DNA from: Pseudomonas sp. G.S.17
GTDB lineage: Bacteria > Pseudomonadota > Gammaproteobacteria > Pseudomonadales > Pseudomonadaceae
Length of the DNA: 64,000 nt
Direction of reading: 5' to 3'
NCBI RefSeq assembly: GCF_038096165.1
Contig: NZ_CP151076.1
Span: forward strand, 3,593,501-3,657,500
This document shows positions 16,390-25,673 of the stretch, one piece after another. The position numbers and the translations under genes were made by a program. How positions within the stretch are numbered: the first letter of the stretch is position 1; every line of letters starts with the position of its first letter. The notes beneath the pieces were generated by a model. It saw only the letters and a program-made list of their open reading frames with translations, had not been told where the DNA came from and ran no database searches.

Positions 16390-18165
16390 TTATGCCTGAA
16401 CCAGCGGGCCGGGGTTTTTCAGGTACTGCTCGCGAATGGCCTTGGCAGACCAGTACGCCAGCGCACCCACCATTCCGGTCGGGTTATAGCCGTTGTTTTG
16501 CGGAAACGCGTTGGCACCGATGGCAAACACGTTATGCACGTCCCAGGATTGCAGATACCGGTTCAACGCCGAGGTCTTCGGGTCGCTGCCCATGATCGCG
16601 CCGCCACAGGTATGGGTGCTCTGGTACTTGGTGATGTTGTAATGCTCGCCCGGTTTCTTCGCGTCGCCGGCAACGGCAGTCGGGTTGAGGATTTTCGACA
16701 TTTCCAGCGCCTTGCCTACCAGGAATTGCGAAGCCTTGATTTCATTGTCGTGCCAGTCGAAGTTCATCCGCAGCAGTGGCCGTCCGAAGCCGTCCTTGTA
16801 GGTCGGATCAAGGCTCAAGTAATGCTGACGGTACGACATGCATGCGCCCTGCACTTCGAAATAGAACGAGTGACGGAACGCATCGCTGGCCGCCTGTTTC
16901 CACTGCGTGCCCCAGGCTGGGGTGCCCGGCGGTACGTTGATCCCGCGCACCGGACCGGCACCTGGCTGACGGGCCCAGATGATACCGCCACCGACAAAAC
17001 CGGCCTTGGCATTGTCCAGTTGATTGCCGTTGAGATTGTCCATGGTCGTGCCCGCGCCACCGATACCGATGAACTGGTTGGCTTGCACTTCCTTGCCGAA
17101 AAACAGCACCACGCGATTGAGGTTCTGGTACGAGTAATTGCGGCCGATGGTGCCTTCGCCAGTCTGCGGGTCGTAGGGTTTGCCGATACCCGAGAGCAGC
17201 ATCAGATGCACGTTGAACAGGGAAAATGCGCAGAGCAGGACCAGATCGGCCTGCTGCTCGACTTCAGAGCCCTGGGCATCCAGATAAGTAACGCCGGTCG
17301 CCTTCTTGCCATCGCTGTCGAGATTGACTTTCAGGACCTGCGCATTGGTGCGCAAGTCGAAGTTCTTGCGCTGGCGCAGCACGGGCAGAATGCTGATGTT
17401 CGGGCTGGCCTTGGAGTAGTTCAGGCAACCGTAATCGCTGCAGAACCCGCAGGCGTTGCACGGCCCCATTTGGCAGCCATAGGGATTGACGTAAGGCGCC
17501 GATGCGTTGGACGCCGGGATCGGATACGGGTCCCAGCCCATCTCGCGAGCCGCGCCGTAAAACATTTCAGCGCCGAGATAATTAGGGTTCGGACCCAGCG
17601 GGAATTCACGCGAGCGCGAGCCTTCAAACGGGTTGCCGCCCAGCTGTTTGGCGCCTTGAATCACACCGGCCTTGCCGGAAGTGCCGCACACGTATTCGAA
17701 GTGATCGAAATGCGGTTCAAGGTCTTCGTAGGTGACCGGGAAATCCTGGATGGTCATGTCGCTGGGAATGAACTTCGCGCCATAACGCTGCTCGACATTG
17801 CTGCGCAGCTTGAAGTCTTCCGGCAACGCGCGGAAGTGACAGCCAGACCAGTGACTGCCCGCGCCGCCCACACCGGTGCCCGGTTTGAACGAACCCATCT
17901 GCCGATACGGCACGGCGGTGGACGTCAGGTTATGCCGCGCAGTGACGGTTTCCTGGGACAGGCTTTGCAGATAGCGGCGGTGCACCGAACCTTCGAGTTC
18001 ATCGACGACTTTCGGATAGGCAAAATCAGGTTGCGTGTCACGATCAGCGCCGCGTTCCAGCACCACGACCGTAAGACCGGCATCGGTGAGTTCCTTGGCC
18101 ATGATCGCCCCGGTCCAGCCCATGCCGACAATCACTGCGTCTACTTTTGGTTTAACGTTCGCCAT
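16390..18165 (-). CDS. GMC-family FAD dehydrogenase, large subunit (gluconate 2-dehydrogenase type)
   Basis: The 591-residue flavoprotein starts with the FAD-binding Rossmann motif (AVIVGMGWTGAIMAKEL) and ends with the GMC C-terminal active-site region (HTCGGAIMGSDP, then NNGYNPTGMVGALAY). ATG 18165 is chosen because GGAGGGG lies about eight bases upstream; a TTG six bases earlier is the alternative. It has no signal peptide of its own and is probably carried through the Tat system by the small subunit encoded just upstream. The substrate is a sugar acid, polyol or similar and cannot be fixed from sequence. Confidence 0.9.
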   Translation of the reverse strand: MANVKPKVDAVIVGMGWTGAIMAKELTDAGLTVVVLERGADRDTQPDFAYPKVVDELEGSVHRRYLQSLSQETVTARHNLTSTAVPYRQMGSFKPGTGVGGAGSHWSGCHFRALPEDFKLRSNVEQRYGAKFIPSDMTIQDFPVTYEDLEPHFDHFEYVCGTSGKAGVIQGAKQLGGNPFEGSRSREFPLGPNPNYLGAEMFYGAAREMGWDPYPIPASNASAPYVNPYGCQMGPCNACGFCSDYGCLNYSKASPNISILPVLRQRKNFDLRTNAQVLKVNLDSDGKKATGVTYLDAQGSEVEQQADLVLLCAFSLFNVHLMLLSGIGKPYDPQTGEGTIGRNYSYQNLNRVVLFFGKEVQANQFIGIGGAGTTMDNLNGNQLDNAKAGFVGGGIIWARQPGAGPVRGINVPPGTPAWGTQWKQAASDAFRHSFYFEVQGACMSYRQHYLSLDPTYKDGFGRPLLRMNFDWHDNEIKASQFLVGKALEMSKILNPTAVAGDAKKPGEHYNITKYQSTHTCGGAIMGSDPKTSALNRYLQSWDVHNVFAIGANAFPQNNGYNPTGMVGALAYWSAKAIREQYLKNPGPLVQA

Positions 18166-18167
18166 GC

Positions 18168-18911
18168 TCAACCCCTCCGCCCGGCCAGATCGACCGGGGG
18201 CAGCGGGTACGGCTTGTCACGCACCGTCACCCAATCCATGTAATCGGCGCGCATGCCGGGATAACCGATCATTTTCCACGCGCCCATGTTTTTGTTGCCG
18301 CCGTGTGAAGGGTCGGCGAAGTAGCCGTTACGCACTTCGTTGAGCAAATTGGTGAAGAACAACTTCGAAGAAATGTCCTCCAGCACCAGCTTGCCGCTCT
18401 CGGCATTCTTCAGCAGTTCTTCCTGCTGGGCTGTCGTCAGCTGGGCGAAGGTCTTGCCGGAAAAGGCTGTCTTGCAGCTGGCGTCAAAGGCCTTGATGCC
18501 AACGCGCAAGGTTTCGCGCAGCGTCAGGCGGCCCTGGTAACCGAATTCCGGGGCGGCCTGGATGAACGGGCCCTGCATGTACCAGATGCCGCCGTTGGCA
18601 TAGGGCGTCTGCATGTGGCGGTCGAGAAACTCCGGCACGCCCAGTTCGACGGCGCCGGGACCCACCTGGTCGGACGGGATCAAACGGTCGCAGGCGGCGA
18701 TCAGGAACGCCCATTCTTCGGGTGTGAAAAACGTGGGTTTGTAATCGCTGGTTTTGACTGCCAGCGACGTGCCTGACTGAGCGTCACTCGCGGGAGTCTG
18801 GGCGAAGGCTGAGCTGGGAAGGCCAGCACTGGCCAGGGTTACAACGGGGATCAGCGTCAACGACTTACGCAAAAAATCGCGACGGCCTGGGGAGGTATCG
18901 TTATCGGACAT
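18168..18911 (-). CDS. Gluconate 2-dehydrogenase small (gamma) subunit-like, Tat-exported
   Basis: The 247-residue protein opens with a twin-arginine signal (GRRDFLRK plus a hydrophobic stretch, cleavage near AFA-Q at about residue 37). It then matches the subunit 3 family needed for assembly and export of the FAD subunit (FFTPEEWAFLIAACDRLIP). It is first in the dehydrogenase operon; its stop lies two bases before the GMC ATG. No regulator sits next to the operon. Confidence 0.88.
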   Translation of the reverse strand: MSDNDTSPGRRDFLRKSLTLIPVVTLASAGLPSSAFAQTPASDAQSGTSLAVKTSDYKPTFFTPEEWAFLIAACDRLIPSDQVGPGAVELGVPEFLDRHMQTPYANGGIWYMQGPFIQAAPEFGYQGRLTLRETLRVGIKAFDASCKTAFSGKTFAQLTTAQQEELLKNAESGKLVLEDISSKLFFTNLLNEVRNGYFADPSHGGNKNMGAWKMIGYPGMRADYMDWVTVRDKPYPLPPVDLAGRRG

Positions 18912-18970
18912 CGGTTACTCACTCCTGGGTCTAAACACGGGCGTATCTGGTGTTTCTGATTTTTTTATAA

Positions 18971-18990
18971 GTTGCCGCGTGGGCGGCAAC
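18971..18990. repeat. Hairpin upstream of the dehydrogenase operon
   Basis: GTTGCCGC and GCGGCAAC pair around a four-base loop. A similar GTTGCCGC inverted repeat lies near 19050-19075, after the chemoreceptor stop. Neither is followed by a long T-run on the minus strand, so terminator function is uncertain. Confidence 0.4.
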
Positions 18991-19087
18991 TGGATTGCTG
19001 CCTAATAATGATCAAGCTAACTAATCAGGCATGACTAAAACAGTTATTGCCGCCTGTTGCCAGGCAAGCGGCAACTTAAACGTTTCA

Positions 19088-20770
19088 TCAGATCTTGAAT
19101 TGGCGAACCAGGCTGGCGAGGTTAGTGCCCAGCGATGACACTTCGCGCATGGTGCGTGCGCTCTGCTCGGTTTCGTCGGCAAGGCTTTCCACCGCACCGG
19201 CGATCTGATGCACACTGCGGTTGATCTCTTCGGCGACCGACGTCTGCTCTTCCGCTGCGCTGGCAATCTGCGCGTTCATTGCGTTGATCGTGCCGATCAG
19301 GCCCGAGATCGAATCCAGTGACGCGCCGACCGCATTGGTCTGCTGATTGGCACCCTCGCCTGCTTCGGTTGAACGCTGCATGGCGGCGACCGAAGCCGTA
19401 GTACCCGCCTCAAGGCGGGTAATCATGCCCTGGATTTCCTGGGTGCTCTGCTGGGTACGACTGGCCAGCGCGCGCACTTCATCGGCAACTACCGCAAAGC
19501 CACGACCGGCTTCACCGGCCCGTGCCGCTTCGATTGCGGCGTTAAGCGCCAGCAGATTGGTCTGATCGGCGATGGAGCGAATCACGTCCAGCACCGAAAC
19601 AATGGAGCGCACGTCTTGTTGCAGGCTGTCGAGGCTGGTGCCGCTCGACCGAATATCAGAAACCAACGCGCTCACGCCGAGAATATTGTTGCCCACGACT
19701 TTGCGCGCGGCATGCCCTTGCTGATCGGTCTCAGCGGCAGCTTCTGCGGCACGCTGGGCGCTCGTCGCGACTTCCTGGGCAGCGGACGACATTTCGTTGA
19801 TGGCAGTTGCGACCTGATCGGTCTCGTTGCGCTGGCGCTGCATGGCTTGCTCGGAGCGCAAGGTCTGCTGCGTCGCCTGGACCACTAGGCCGTCCAGCTC
19901 GGTAGTCATCTGCGCCACCTGACGGACCATGGCGTGGATTTTGTCGACGAAACGGTTGAATGACGCGGCGAGATCGCCCAACTCGTCGCTGCTGGTGATG
20001 ACCAGGCGATGCGTGAGATCGCCGTCGCCCGCCGCGATGTCATCCAGATTGGTCTTGAGCATGCGCAGTGGACGCACCACACCGTTGGCGGTCCAGATAC
20101 CCGCCGCGGCAGTCACCAGCAACAACACCAGGGTCACGAGGAAGATGCTACCGAGCAGGTTGCGGGTGCGCTCGGTAACCGCGGCCTGCTCCACGAGCAT
20201 GGCGGCATCGATGTCATCCATGTTTATGGCGCTGCCGAGCACCATGTCCCACTTTTCCAGGTAGACCGTATAGCCCAGCTTGGGAACCTGGACAGTCTCC
20301 TGGCCAGGTTTGGGCGCAGCGTAATCGACGTAGTGCTTACCGTTTTTAGCCACTTCCACAAACGTCTGGTAGTGGTAGGAACCGTCGGGATCCTTGGTGT
20401 CCCAGAAACTCTTGCCTACACCAGCTGTACTGTCGCCACGGAAGATACGCACGCCTTTGCCGTCGTAGCCGAAGAAGTAACCTTCGTCCCCGAACTTGAC
20501 CGGCTTCAGAATATCCAGCGCCTTGTCCCGCGCAGCCATATCGCCATTCGCCGACGCATCATGCAGAGGCTTGATGGTGGTCAGCGCGATGTCCACGTAG
20601 TTCTTCAGGATTTCGCGATTGCGCTTGACCAGGCTGTCGCGGGTTTCAAGCATTTCCTGATCGGCGCTGCTCTGTAACATCCACGATGCAAGGCCGCTGA
20701 TGATCAACGCGAACAACAAAGCGGGGACGATGGCTAAGCACAGCAACTTGTGTTTGACGGTGAGTTTCAT
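19088..20770 (-). CDS. Methyl-accepting chemotaxis protein with single Cache domain
   Basis: The 560-residue chemoreceptor has TM1 about 10-33, a periplasmic single Cache domain about 35-195 ([37 protein letters not shown]), TM2 about 204-227, a HAMP domain to about 282, and a cytoplasmic signalling coiled coil with the conserved tip [19 protein letters not shown]. Single Cache domains often bind short carboxylates. ATG 20770 (MKLTVKHK) replaces the longer frame opening because the membrane anchor begins there and AGGAGG precedes it. It is monocistronic. Inverted GTTGCCGC repeats lie after its stop (19050-19075) and at 18971-18990. Confidence 0.92.
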   Translation of the reverse strand: MKLTVKHKLLCLAIVPALLFALIISGLASWMLQSSADQEMLETRDSLVKRNREILKNYVDIALTTIKPLHDASANGDMAARDKALDILKPVKFGDEGYFFGYDGKGVRIFRGDSTAGVGKSFWDTKDPDGSYHYQTFVEVAKNGKHYVDYAAPKPGQETVQVPKLGYTVYLEKWDMVLGSAINMDDIDAAMLVEQAAVTERTRNLLGSIFLVTLVLLLVTAAAGIWTANGVVRPLRMLKTNLDDIAAGDGDLTHRLVITSSDELGDLAASFNRFVDKIHAMVRQVAQMTTELDGLVVQATQQTLRSEQAMQRQRNETDQVATAINEMSSAAQEVATSAQRAAEAAAETDQQGHAARKVVGNNILGVSALVSDIRSSGTSLDSLQQDVRSIVSVLDVIRSIADQTNLLALNAAIEAARAGEAGRGFAVVADEVRALASRTQQSTQEIQGMITRLEAGTTASVAAMQRSTEAGEGANQQTNAVGASLDSISGLIGTINAMNAQIASAAEEQTSVAEEINRSVHQIAGAVESLADETEQSARTMREVSSLGTNLASLVRQFKI

Positions 20771-20889
20771 GAACTGGATGCCCTCCTGGTTAGTGTGGTT
20801 TTTGAGAGTATCGGCGCTGTGAGACCTATCTTGAAAAAATAGCTGGAATTTTGGCGCCAATATTCAGTTGATGGCTATTTAACATCATG

Positions 20890-21200
20890 GATCGCCTGTT
20901 TACAACAAAAGCAGCAGCGAAGCGCCACAGACAAAGGCCCCAACCAGAGACGTCGCGAAGGTAAAACCCAGTACCCGTTCCGGCCATCGCTACCACTGGT
21001 GCGGCCCAGAATGGTTGCAGCATGTTGGAGAGCTGTTTGCCCATGACCACGGCCATGGTGGTGTACGTGCCAGGCTGATCAACCGGGTAATCCGCTGCAC
21101 CACTGGCGCATGGGCCAACGGATCACCGAGCACCAATACCAAGGTGATCTGCAAGGCGAAGGTAAAAATGTTGAATAAGCCTTTGTACCCGCCAGACAAA
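20890..21200 (-). pseudogene. Decayed AtoE-like short-chain fatty acid transporter
   Basis: Two short minus-strand stretches in different frames match separate parts of AtoE. The first is GLFNIFTFALQITLVLVLGDPLA with APVVQRI, at about 21193-21075, resembling the N-terminal third. The second is MGKQLSNMLQPFWAAPVVAMAG, at about 21045-20980, resembling the C-terminus. They abut near 21060, so roughly 300 codons are missing and the frame changes. No start or conserved N-terminus is visible upstream. The rest of the 20771-21678 gap, apart from a hairpin at 21489-21521, shows only short meaningless ORFs. Confidence 0.75.
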
Positions 21201-21488
21201 CGTCCGTGACCAAGGCATGGCAGTTGGTGTAATGCGCAACGACGCGAATATTCTGGGACAGCGACTGGCCCCACGTGACGGAAGATCGCAAAGCTGACGA
21301 CACCGTGCAGACCAGCAGGCGGCGATCAGCCATGACCTTCTCGAATTGATCAACACGCTCCAGCGGGTCTCAGCCTATCTGGTCGGATGCGTCTGGGGCG
21401 CAAGACTCACGACGTCATGAAAACCGCTGTCTCACCGGGTATTGGGAAGAAATTTGGAGGCTGCACGTTAAGTTCGGCAGTTGGCATC

Positions 21489-21521
21489 AATCTCTACCTT
21501 GGCTCAGACAAGGTAGAGATT
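21489..21521. repeat. 13-bp perfect hairpin upstream of the pqi operon
   Basis: AATCTCTACCTTG (21489-21501) pairs with CAAGGTAGAGATT (21509-21521) over a seven-base loop. The GGCTCA at its apex can instead pair with TGAGCC at 21521-21526. It lies about 160 bases before pqiA and lacks a T-run. Confidence 0.55.
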
Positions 21522-21678
21522 GAGCCCGAGTAACTTGCGCATAGAGCTTTTCGAAGTAAAAACAGGATTGCTTACTTTGTTTGGCATTAGATCATTCGTG
21601 GATTGGTCCTTGCCTATTATTGCGGCGCTTCTATATTCAACTGAGTTTTGATACTTCTCACTCAATGAAGAAGCGTTC

Positions 21679-22275
21679 ATGACACAACTTGACTCACTGA
21701 TCATTTGCGAATATTGCGACGCGGTCTACGACACTGCTCCGCTGGTCAAACAGCAGAAAGCCTATTGCGTTTGCTGTGGTGCCGTCATTCAGCGTTACTC
21801 CGCCGTTACGCTGCAACAGCGAATGGCGTTATGTGTAACTGCCGCTGTCCTGCTGGTCTTCGCCAACTTCTATCCCGTGATGAGTATCAGTTTGCAAGGG
21901 TTGAAAAACTCGGCGACGTTATGGGATTCCGTCGCTGCCCTGAGTAACGGCCCCATTCTGTTCATTGCGCTGGTGGCTGGCATTTCGATTATTGTCGCGC
22001 CTGTTTTGCAGGTCATTCTATTGATCTGGGTGCTGGCGTTTGCCCTGGCCAGACGGCGCTCGCCGGCATTCAGCTTTTGCATGCGCTGGCTGGAATCCTT
22101 GCGCCCCTGGAGCATGCTCGAAGTCTGCCTGCTGGGCGCCATGGTCGCGGTGTTCAAACTGGCCGGATTGCTGGACGTGGTGCCGGGTATCGGGCTGGCC
22201 GCCCTGGCCGCACTGAGCATTCTGATGATCAAGATCGCCGGACGTGATGTCCGGGTTCTATGGAATCAACCGTGA
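21679..22275 (+). CDS. pqiA: PqiA-domain membrane protein, first
   Basis: The 198-residue protein equals one half of E. coli PqiA. It has an N-terminal zinc-ribbon-like pair (CEYCDAVYD, then CVCCGAVI) and four hydrophobic helices with the family motif ANFYPVMSI. PqiA is the inner-membrane partner of the MCE protein PqiB in lipid transport between the envelope membranes. ATG 21679 is preceded by GAAGAAG. The gene runs into a second PqiA-domain gene by overlap, so the two probably act as a split PqiA. Confidence 0.85.
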   Translation: MTQLDSLIICEYCDAVYDTAPLVKQQKAYCVCCGAVIQRYSAVTLQQRMALCVTAAVLLVFANFYPVMSISLQGLKNSATLWDSVAALSNGPILFIALVAGISIIVAPVLQVILLIWVLAFALARRRSPAFSFCMRWLESLRPWSMLEVCLLGAMVAVFKLAGLLDVVPGIGLAALAALSILMIKIAGRDVRVLWNQP

Positions 22276-22907
22276 ACACGCCGCCGCGGGCCGTGGATCT
22301 GAACCTGTGTCTTTGCCACAGTTGCGGGCGGGCTTGCGACGCCACCGACCACCCGCAGCAGTGCGACCGCTGCGGGGCGCCCTTGCATGCGATCAAACCC
22401 GATTCATTGACGCGCACCTGGGCCTATTTACTGGCCGCATTGATTCTCTATGTGCCAGCCAATCTGCTGCCGGTGATGAACACCAGCATGCTCGGCAGCG
22501 GCGCAGACAGCACGATCATCACTGGCGTGCTGGAATTCTGGGAAGCCGGTGCCTGGGACATTGCCGCGATTATCTTTATCGCCAGCATTGGCGTGCCTGC
22601 GATCAAGTTTGGCGCATTGACGCTGCTGCTGATCACCTCGCAACGGCGCAGCTCTTGGGCTTGCCGGCAACGTTCGAAGTTATTCCGTTTTGTAGAACTG
22701 GTGGGCTACTGGTCAATGCTGGATGTGCTGGTGGTCGCACTCGTGGCTGCGTTGGTCAAATTTGACGCACTGGGGGACATCGAGCCTCGGGTCGGGATTC
22801 TTTTTTTTGGCATGGTCGTGGTGTTCACCATGCTTTCGGCGATGAGTTTCGACCCGCGCCTGATCTGGCCAAACGCGCCGAACAAGGATGTCCGAGATGG
22901 CCCATGA
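22260..22907 (+). CDS. pqiA: PqiA-domain membrane protein, second
   Basis: The 215-residue protein is the second PqiA half: zinc-ribbon-like CHSCGRAC and CDRCGAPLHA, then helices with PANLLPVMNTSMLG. It overlaps the previous gene by 16 bases if started at ATG 22260. An in-frame GTG at 22272 would give a tight stop-start overlap and cannot be excluded. It overlaps pqiB downstream, so all four pqi genes are translationally coupled. Confidence 0.82.
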   Translation: MESTVNTPPRAVDLNLCLCHSCGRACDATDHPQQCDRCGAPLHAIKPDSLTRTWAYLLAALILYVPANLLPVMNTSMLGSGADSTIITGVLEFWEAGAWDIAAIIFIASIGVPAIKFGALTLLLITSQRRSSWACRQRSKLFRFVELVGYWSMLDVLVVALVAALVKFDALGDIEPRVGILFFGMVVVFTMLSAMSFDPRLIWPNAPNKDVRDGP

Positions 22908-24549
22908 AACCTCGAAGGGCCCGCCCGCACCAGGCGCGATCAAGACTTCCAGCCGTTGGAGCGTTTCGCTGGTGTGGATCGTGCCGATCATTGCCTTGCT
23001 GGTCGGCATTTCCCTGGTGGTTCACAACAGAATGCAGGCCGGTCCGGAAATAACCATCACCTTCAAGACCGGTGAAGGCCTCACCGCTGAAAAGACCCAG
23101 GTCAAATACCGCAATGTGGTGATCGGCCATGTGTCGGAAGTCGAGCTGAGCGAAGACCAGAAAAGCGTCACGGCGACCGTCAAACTCGCCAAACAAGCCG
23201 CGTCGTTCACCCGGGAAGATGCCAAATACTGGGTGGTGCGCCCGCGCATCGGCGCCGGTGGCGTGTCCGGGATCGACACGCTGCTGTCGGGCGCCTTCAT
23301 CGGCGCTGATTCCGGCGCATCGCAACGCACCGTCAAGACCTTCATCGGGCTCGAAGCACCGCCGCCGATTACCTACGGCGAACCGGGAAAACGCTTCACC
23401 CTGACGACCAAGGATCTGGCTTCCCTGGATATCGGCTCGCCGATTTATTACCGCAAAATTCCGGTGGGTCAGGTCGTCGGCTATGCGCTGGATAAAGACG
23501 GAAAAGGAGTCGATGTCGAGGTTTTCATCAATGCACCGAACGATTCCTACGTCACCAGCAATACCCGTTTCTGGAACGCCAGTGGCATCGATATCGGCGT
23601 GAACGCCAACGGGTTTTCGGTGAAAACCGAATCGCTGTCAGCGGTACTCATCGGTGGCATCGCCTTCGGCGCTCCCGAATATGGGCTTGCCAGCGCCGTC
23701 GCGACCGAGGGCAGCCGATTCGATCTGTTCACCGACGCACAGACCGCCCTCGCTCCGCCGCCGGGTAGAGCGCAATATCTGGCATTGCGCTTTGACCAGG
23801 CGCTCAGAGGCTTGAAGGTCGGTGCGCCGGTTGAATTTCAGGGCCTGGAGATCGGCAAGGTGGTATCGATCAATCTGGATTTCGACCTCAAGACCCGAAG
23901 CTTCCCGATCATTGTCGGCATCGTCATTTACCCGGAAAGCATGGGGCAGGCGCACGTCAAGATGCTCGCGTTGCTCAAGCATGATCCCAGCGATCTTGAA
24001 GGAGGGATCCGCATTATCGGCAGTTTCGTTGAACACGGGTTGCGCGCCCAGGCCCGCTCGGGAAACCTGTTGACCGGGCAACTGTACATATCCCTGGATT
24101 TTTATCCGAAAGCGGAAAAAGTCACCTTCGACCCCAGTGCCCGTCCGGTCATGTTGCCAACTGTGCCCAGCAGCCTCGAACTCTTGCAGGAGCAACTGCA
24201 GGCAGTCATCGAAAAAATCGCCAATCTGCCGCTTGATCGTATTGCCACCAATCTGGATGGCAGCCTGAATGAGCTGCGTAACGGCCTCAAACAATTCAAC
24301 AGCCAGACACTGCCGGGCGTTCGCACCACCCTGGACGACGTGCGAAAAACCTTGAAATCGGCCAGCGCGACTCTGGCCGACGACTCGCCACAACGTGAAC
24401 AGCTGAGTGACGCGATAGACGAACTGGGGCGTATGTCGCGCTCATTGCGCGATCTATCCGACTATCTGGGCCGCCATCCCGAGTCGCTGATTCGTGGTCG
24501 ACCCAAAGACTCCCAGTTCGACTCCCAGCCTGAGAAGCGCAGTCCATGA
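22897..24549 (+). CDS. pqiB: PqiB, three-MCE-domain periplasmic lipid-transport protein
   Basis: The protein is about 550 residues with one N-terminal membrane anchor (VSLVWIVPIIALLVGISLVV) and three MCE/MlaD repeats (EITITFKTGEGLTAEKTQV, KRFTLTTKDLASLDIGSPI, QYLALRFDQALRGLKVG), followed by a coiled-coil tail (ELLQEQLQAVIEKI). In E. coli, PqiB forms a hexameric syringe that bridges the periplasm. ATG 22897 is preferred to ATG 22888 because AAGGA lies eight bases before it; either start overlaps the upstream gene. Confidence 0.9.
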   Translation: MAHETSKGPPAPGAIKTSSRWSVSLVWIVPIIALLVGISLVVHNRMQAGPEITITFKTGEGLTAEKTQVKYRNVVIGHVSEVELSEDQKSVTATVKLAKQAASFTREDAKYWVVRPRIGAGGVSGIDTLLSGAFIGADSGASQRTVKTFIGLEAPPPITYGEPGKRFTLTTKDLASLDIGSPIYYRKIPVGQVVGYALDKDGKGVDVEVFINAPNDSYVTSNTRFWNASGIDIGVNANGFSVKTESLSAVLIGGIAFGAPEYGLASAVATEGSRFDLFTDAQTALAPPPGRAQYLALRFDQALRGLKVGAPVEFQGLEIGKVVSINLDFDLKTRSFPIIVGIVIYPESMGQAHVKMLALLKHDPSDLEGGIRIIGSFVEHGLRAQARSGNLLTGQLYISLDFYPKAEKVTFDPSARPVMLPTVPSSLELLQEQLQAVIEKIANLPLDRIATNLDGSLNELRNGLKQFNSQTLPGVRTTLDDVRKTLKSASATLADDSPQREQLSDAIDELGRMSRSLRDLSDYLGRHPESLIRGRPKDSQFDSQPEKRSP

Positions 24550-24577
24550 ACCGACCACTCAAAGGAGTGAACCCCCG

Positions 24578-25141
24578 ATGCGGGCGACTTTCAACGCACC
24601 TTTGCTCATGATTGTTCTGTTGCTGGCCGCCTGCCGCAGCGACCCGGTGCATTACCACACGCTAACGCCGTTGCACTCCGGCGCCCCGCGCTCAGCTCAG
24701 GTCGGCGACAGCCTGCGGATCGAGCGGGTCATGGTGCCACCACAAGTTGATCGCTCGCAGATCGTCATCCGCCAAGGCACCAATGAACTGGTCCTTCTGG
24801 AAACCGAATGGTGGGGTGCGAGCCTCGCCGATGAAGTGCAGAGCGCGCTGATCAATGAGCTGAACAATCGGCCGGGGGGCAGGGAAAAAATGACCTTGCG
24901 CATCGAGGTGCAACGCTTCGATCTGGTCCCAGGCCAATACGCCTTGCTCGACGCCCGATGGCGGATGCGCGCAGGGCAATCCACCGACCAGAACAGCAAC
25001 GAATTGATCTGCCAGACCATCTTGCAGCAACCTTCCGGGGCTGCGGTCGAGGATCTGGTCATGGCGCAACAGGCCAATCTGCGCAAGCTGGCAATCATTG
25101 TCAGCGATGCCAACCGCGCAGGTGCCACGCGATGTCCATGA
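24578..25141 (+). CDS. pqiC: PqiC-type outer-membrane lipoprotein
   Basis: The 187-residue protein has a lipoprotein signal with lipobox LAAC (Cys19) and the ABC-type transport auxiliary lipoprotein pattern (HYHTLTPL; VMVPPQVDRSQIVIRQG). PqiC docks the PqiB needle at the outer membrane. ATG 24578 follows AAGGAG by ten bases, and upstream in-frame codons overlap pqiB without family similarity. It is the last gene of the operon and converges on the unrecognised genes at 25164-26160. Confidence 0.88.
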   Translation: MRATFNAPLLMIVLLLAACRSDPVHYHTLTPLHSGAPRSAQVGDSLRIERVMVPPQVDRSQIVIRQGTNELVLLETEWWGASLADEVQSALINELNNRPGGREKMTLRIEVQRFDLVPGQYALLDARWRMRAGQSTDQNSNELICQTILQQPSGAAVEDLVMAQQANLRKLAIIVSDANRAGATRCP

Positions 25142-25163
25142 CCGGTCGCGGGTTAGAGCTGTA

Positions 25164-25673
25164 TCAGCTGGCGCCCGTCAACAGCAGCTTTTCTACCTCA
25201 GGCGACAGCTGGTTGGCAGCCCCCAGATAATCGATGAGTTCCGCCGCCCTGCTGCCGCGCAAACCGGCCGTGGTCAACTTGCCATCCCGAACGTAGGTAT
25301 AAAGCCCGGAAACAGCGAAAGCCTTCAACTGACTGATGTTTTCGGCCTGTGCGGACAGCGTGTTCAGGAAAGTCGGGCTGTCGAAGAAACGGCGCCGTGC
25401 CAGCGGATTTTCGAATGCGATTTCCAGTATCGCCAATTGGCTGCGAACCGCTGTTGCCGTGTGCGCGACATCAGGCGCAGGCGGATGAGCGCCGTCGTTA
25501 TCAAAGGCTGAGCAAGGATGCAGGACCAGTTTCAATACCTCATCAGCCTTGGCAAGGGCTGGCGCGAGGTTACTGCTCAGGTAAGCGTGCAGTTGCCCCA
25601 GACTTGCGCGAGGGCTGAAGTGCACATGGATGCGGTCAAACCGGTCCGGGCCATTGTAAGTCGCGTCGTCCAA
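25164..25673 (-). CDS. Unrecognised soluble protein, possibly the 3' part of a frameshifted gene
   Basis: This 169-codon frame has coding-like composition and a sustained non-repetitive sequence (VHFSPRASLGQLHAY; ENPLARRRFFDS; TYVRDGKLTTAGLRGSRAAELI). No membrane segment or catalytic motif is recognisable. Its only early start is TTG 25673, inside the upstream gene. The upstream frame ends its conserved part at GERGPVW exactly where this frame begins DDATYN, offset by one base, so the two may originally have been one gene. Confidence 0.55.
   Translation of the reverse strand: MDDATYNGPDRFDRIHVHFSPRASLGQLHAYLSSNLAPALAKADEVLKLVLHPCSAFDNDGAHPPAPDVAHTATAVRSQLAILEIAFENPLARRRFFDSPTFLNTLSAQAENISQLKAFAVSGLYTYVRDGKLTTAGLRGSRAAELIDYLGAANQLSPEVEKLLLTGAS

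Noticed and set aside
15748..18243. 831-codon plus-strand ORF
   Set aside because: It runs opposite the cytochrome c and GMC dehydrogenase genes, whose CxxCH and FAD motifs are unmistakable. It has no family features and an unnatural His/Arg/Gln-rich composition.
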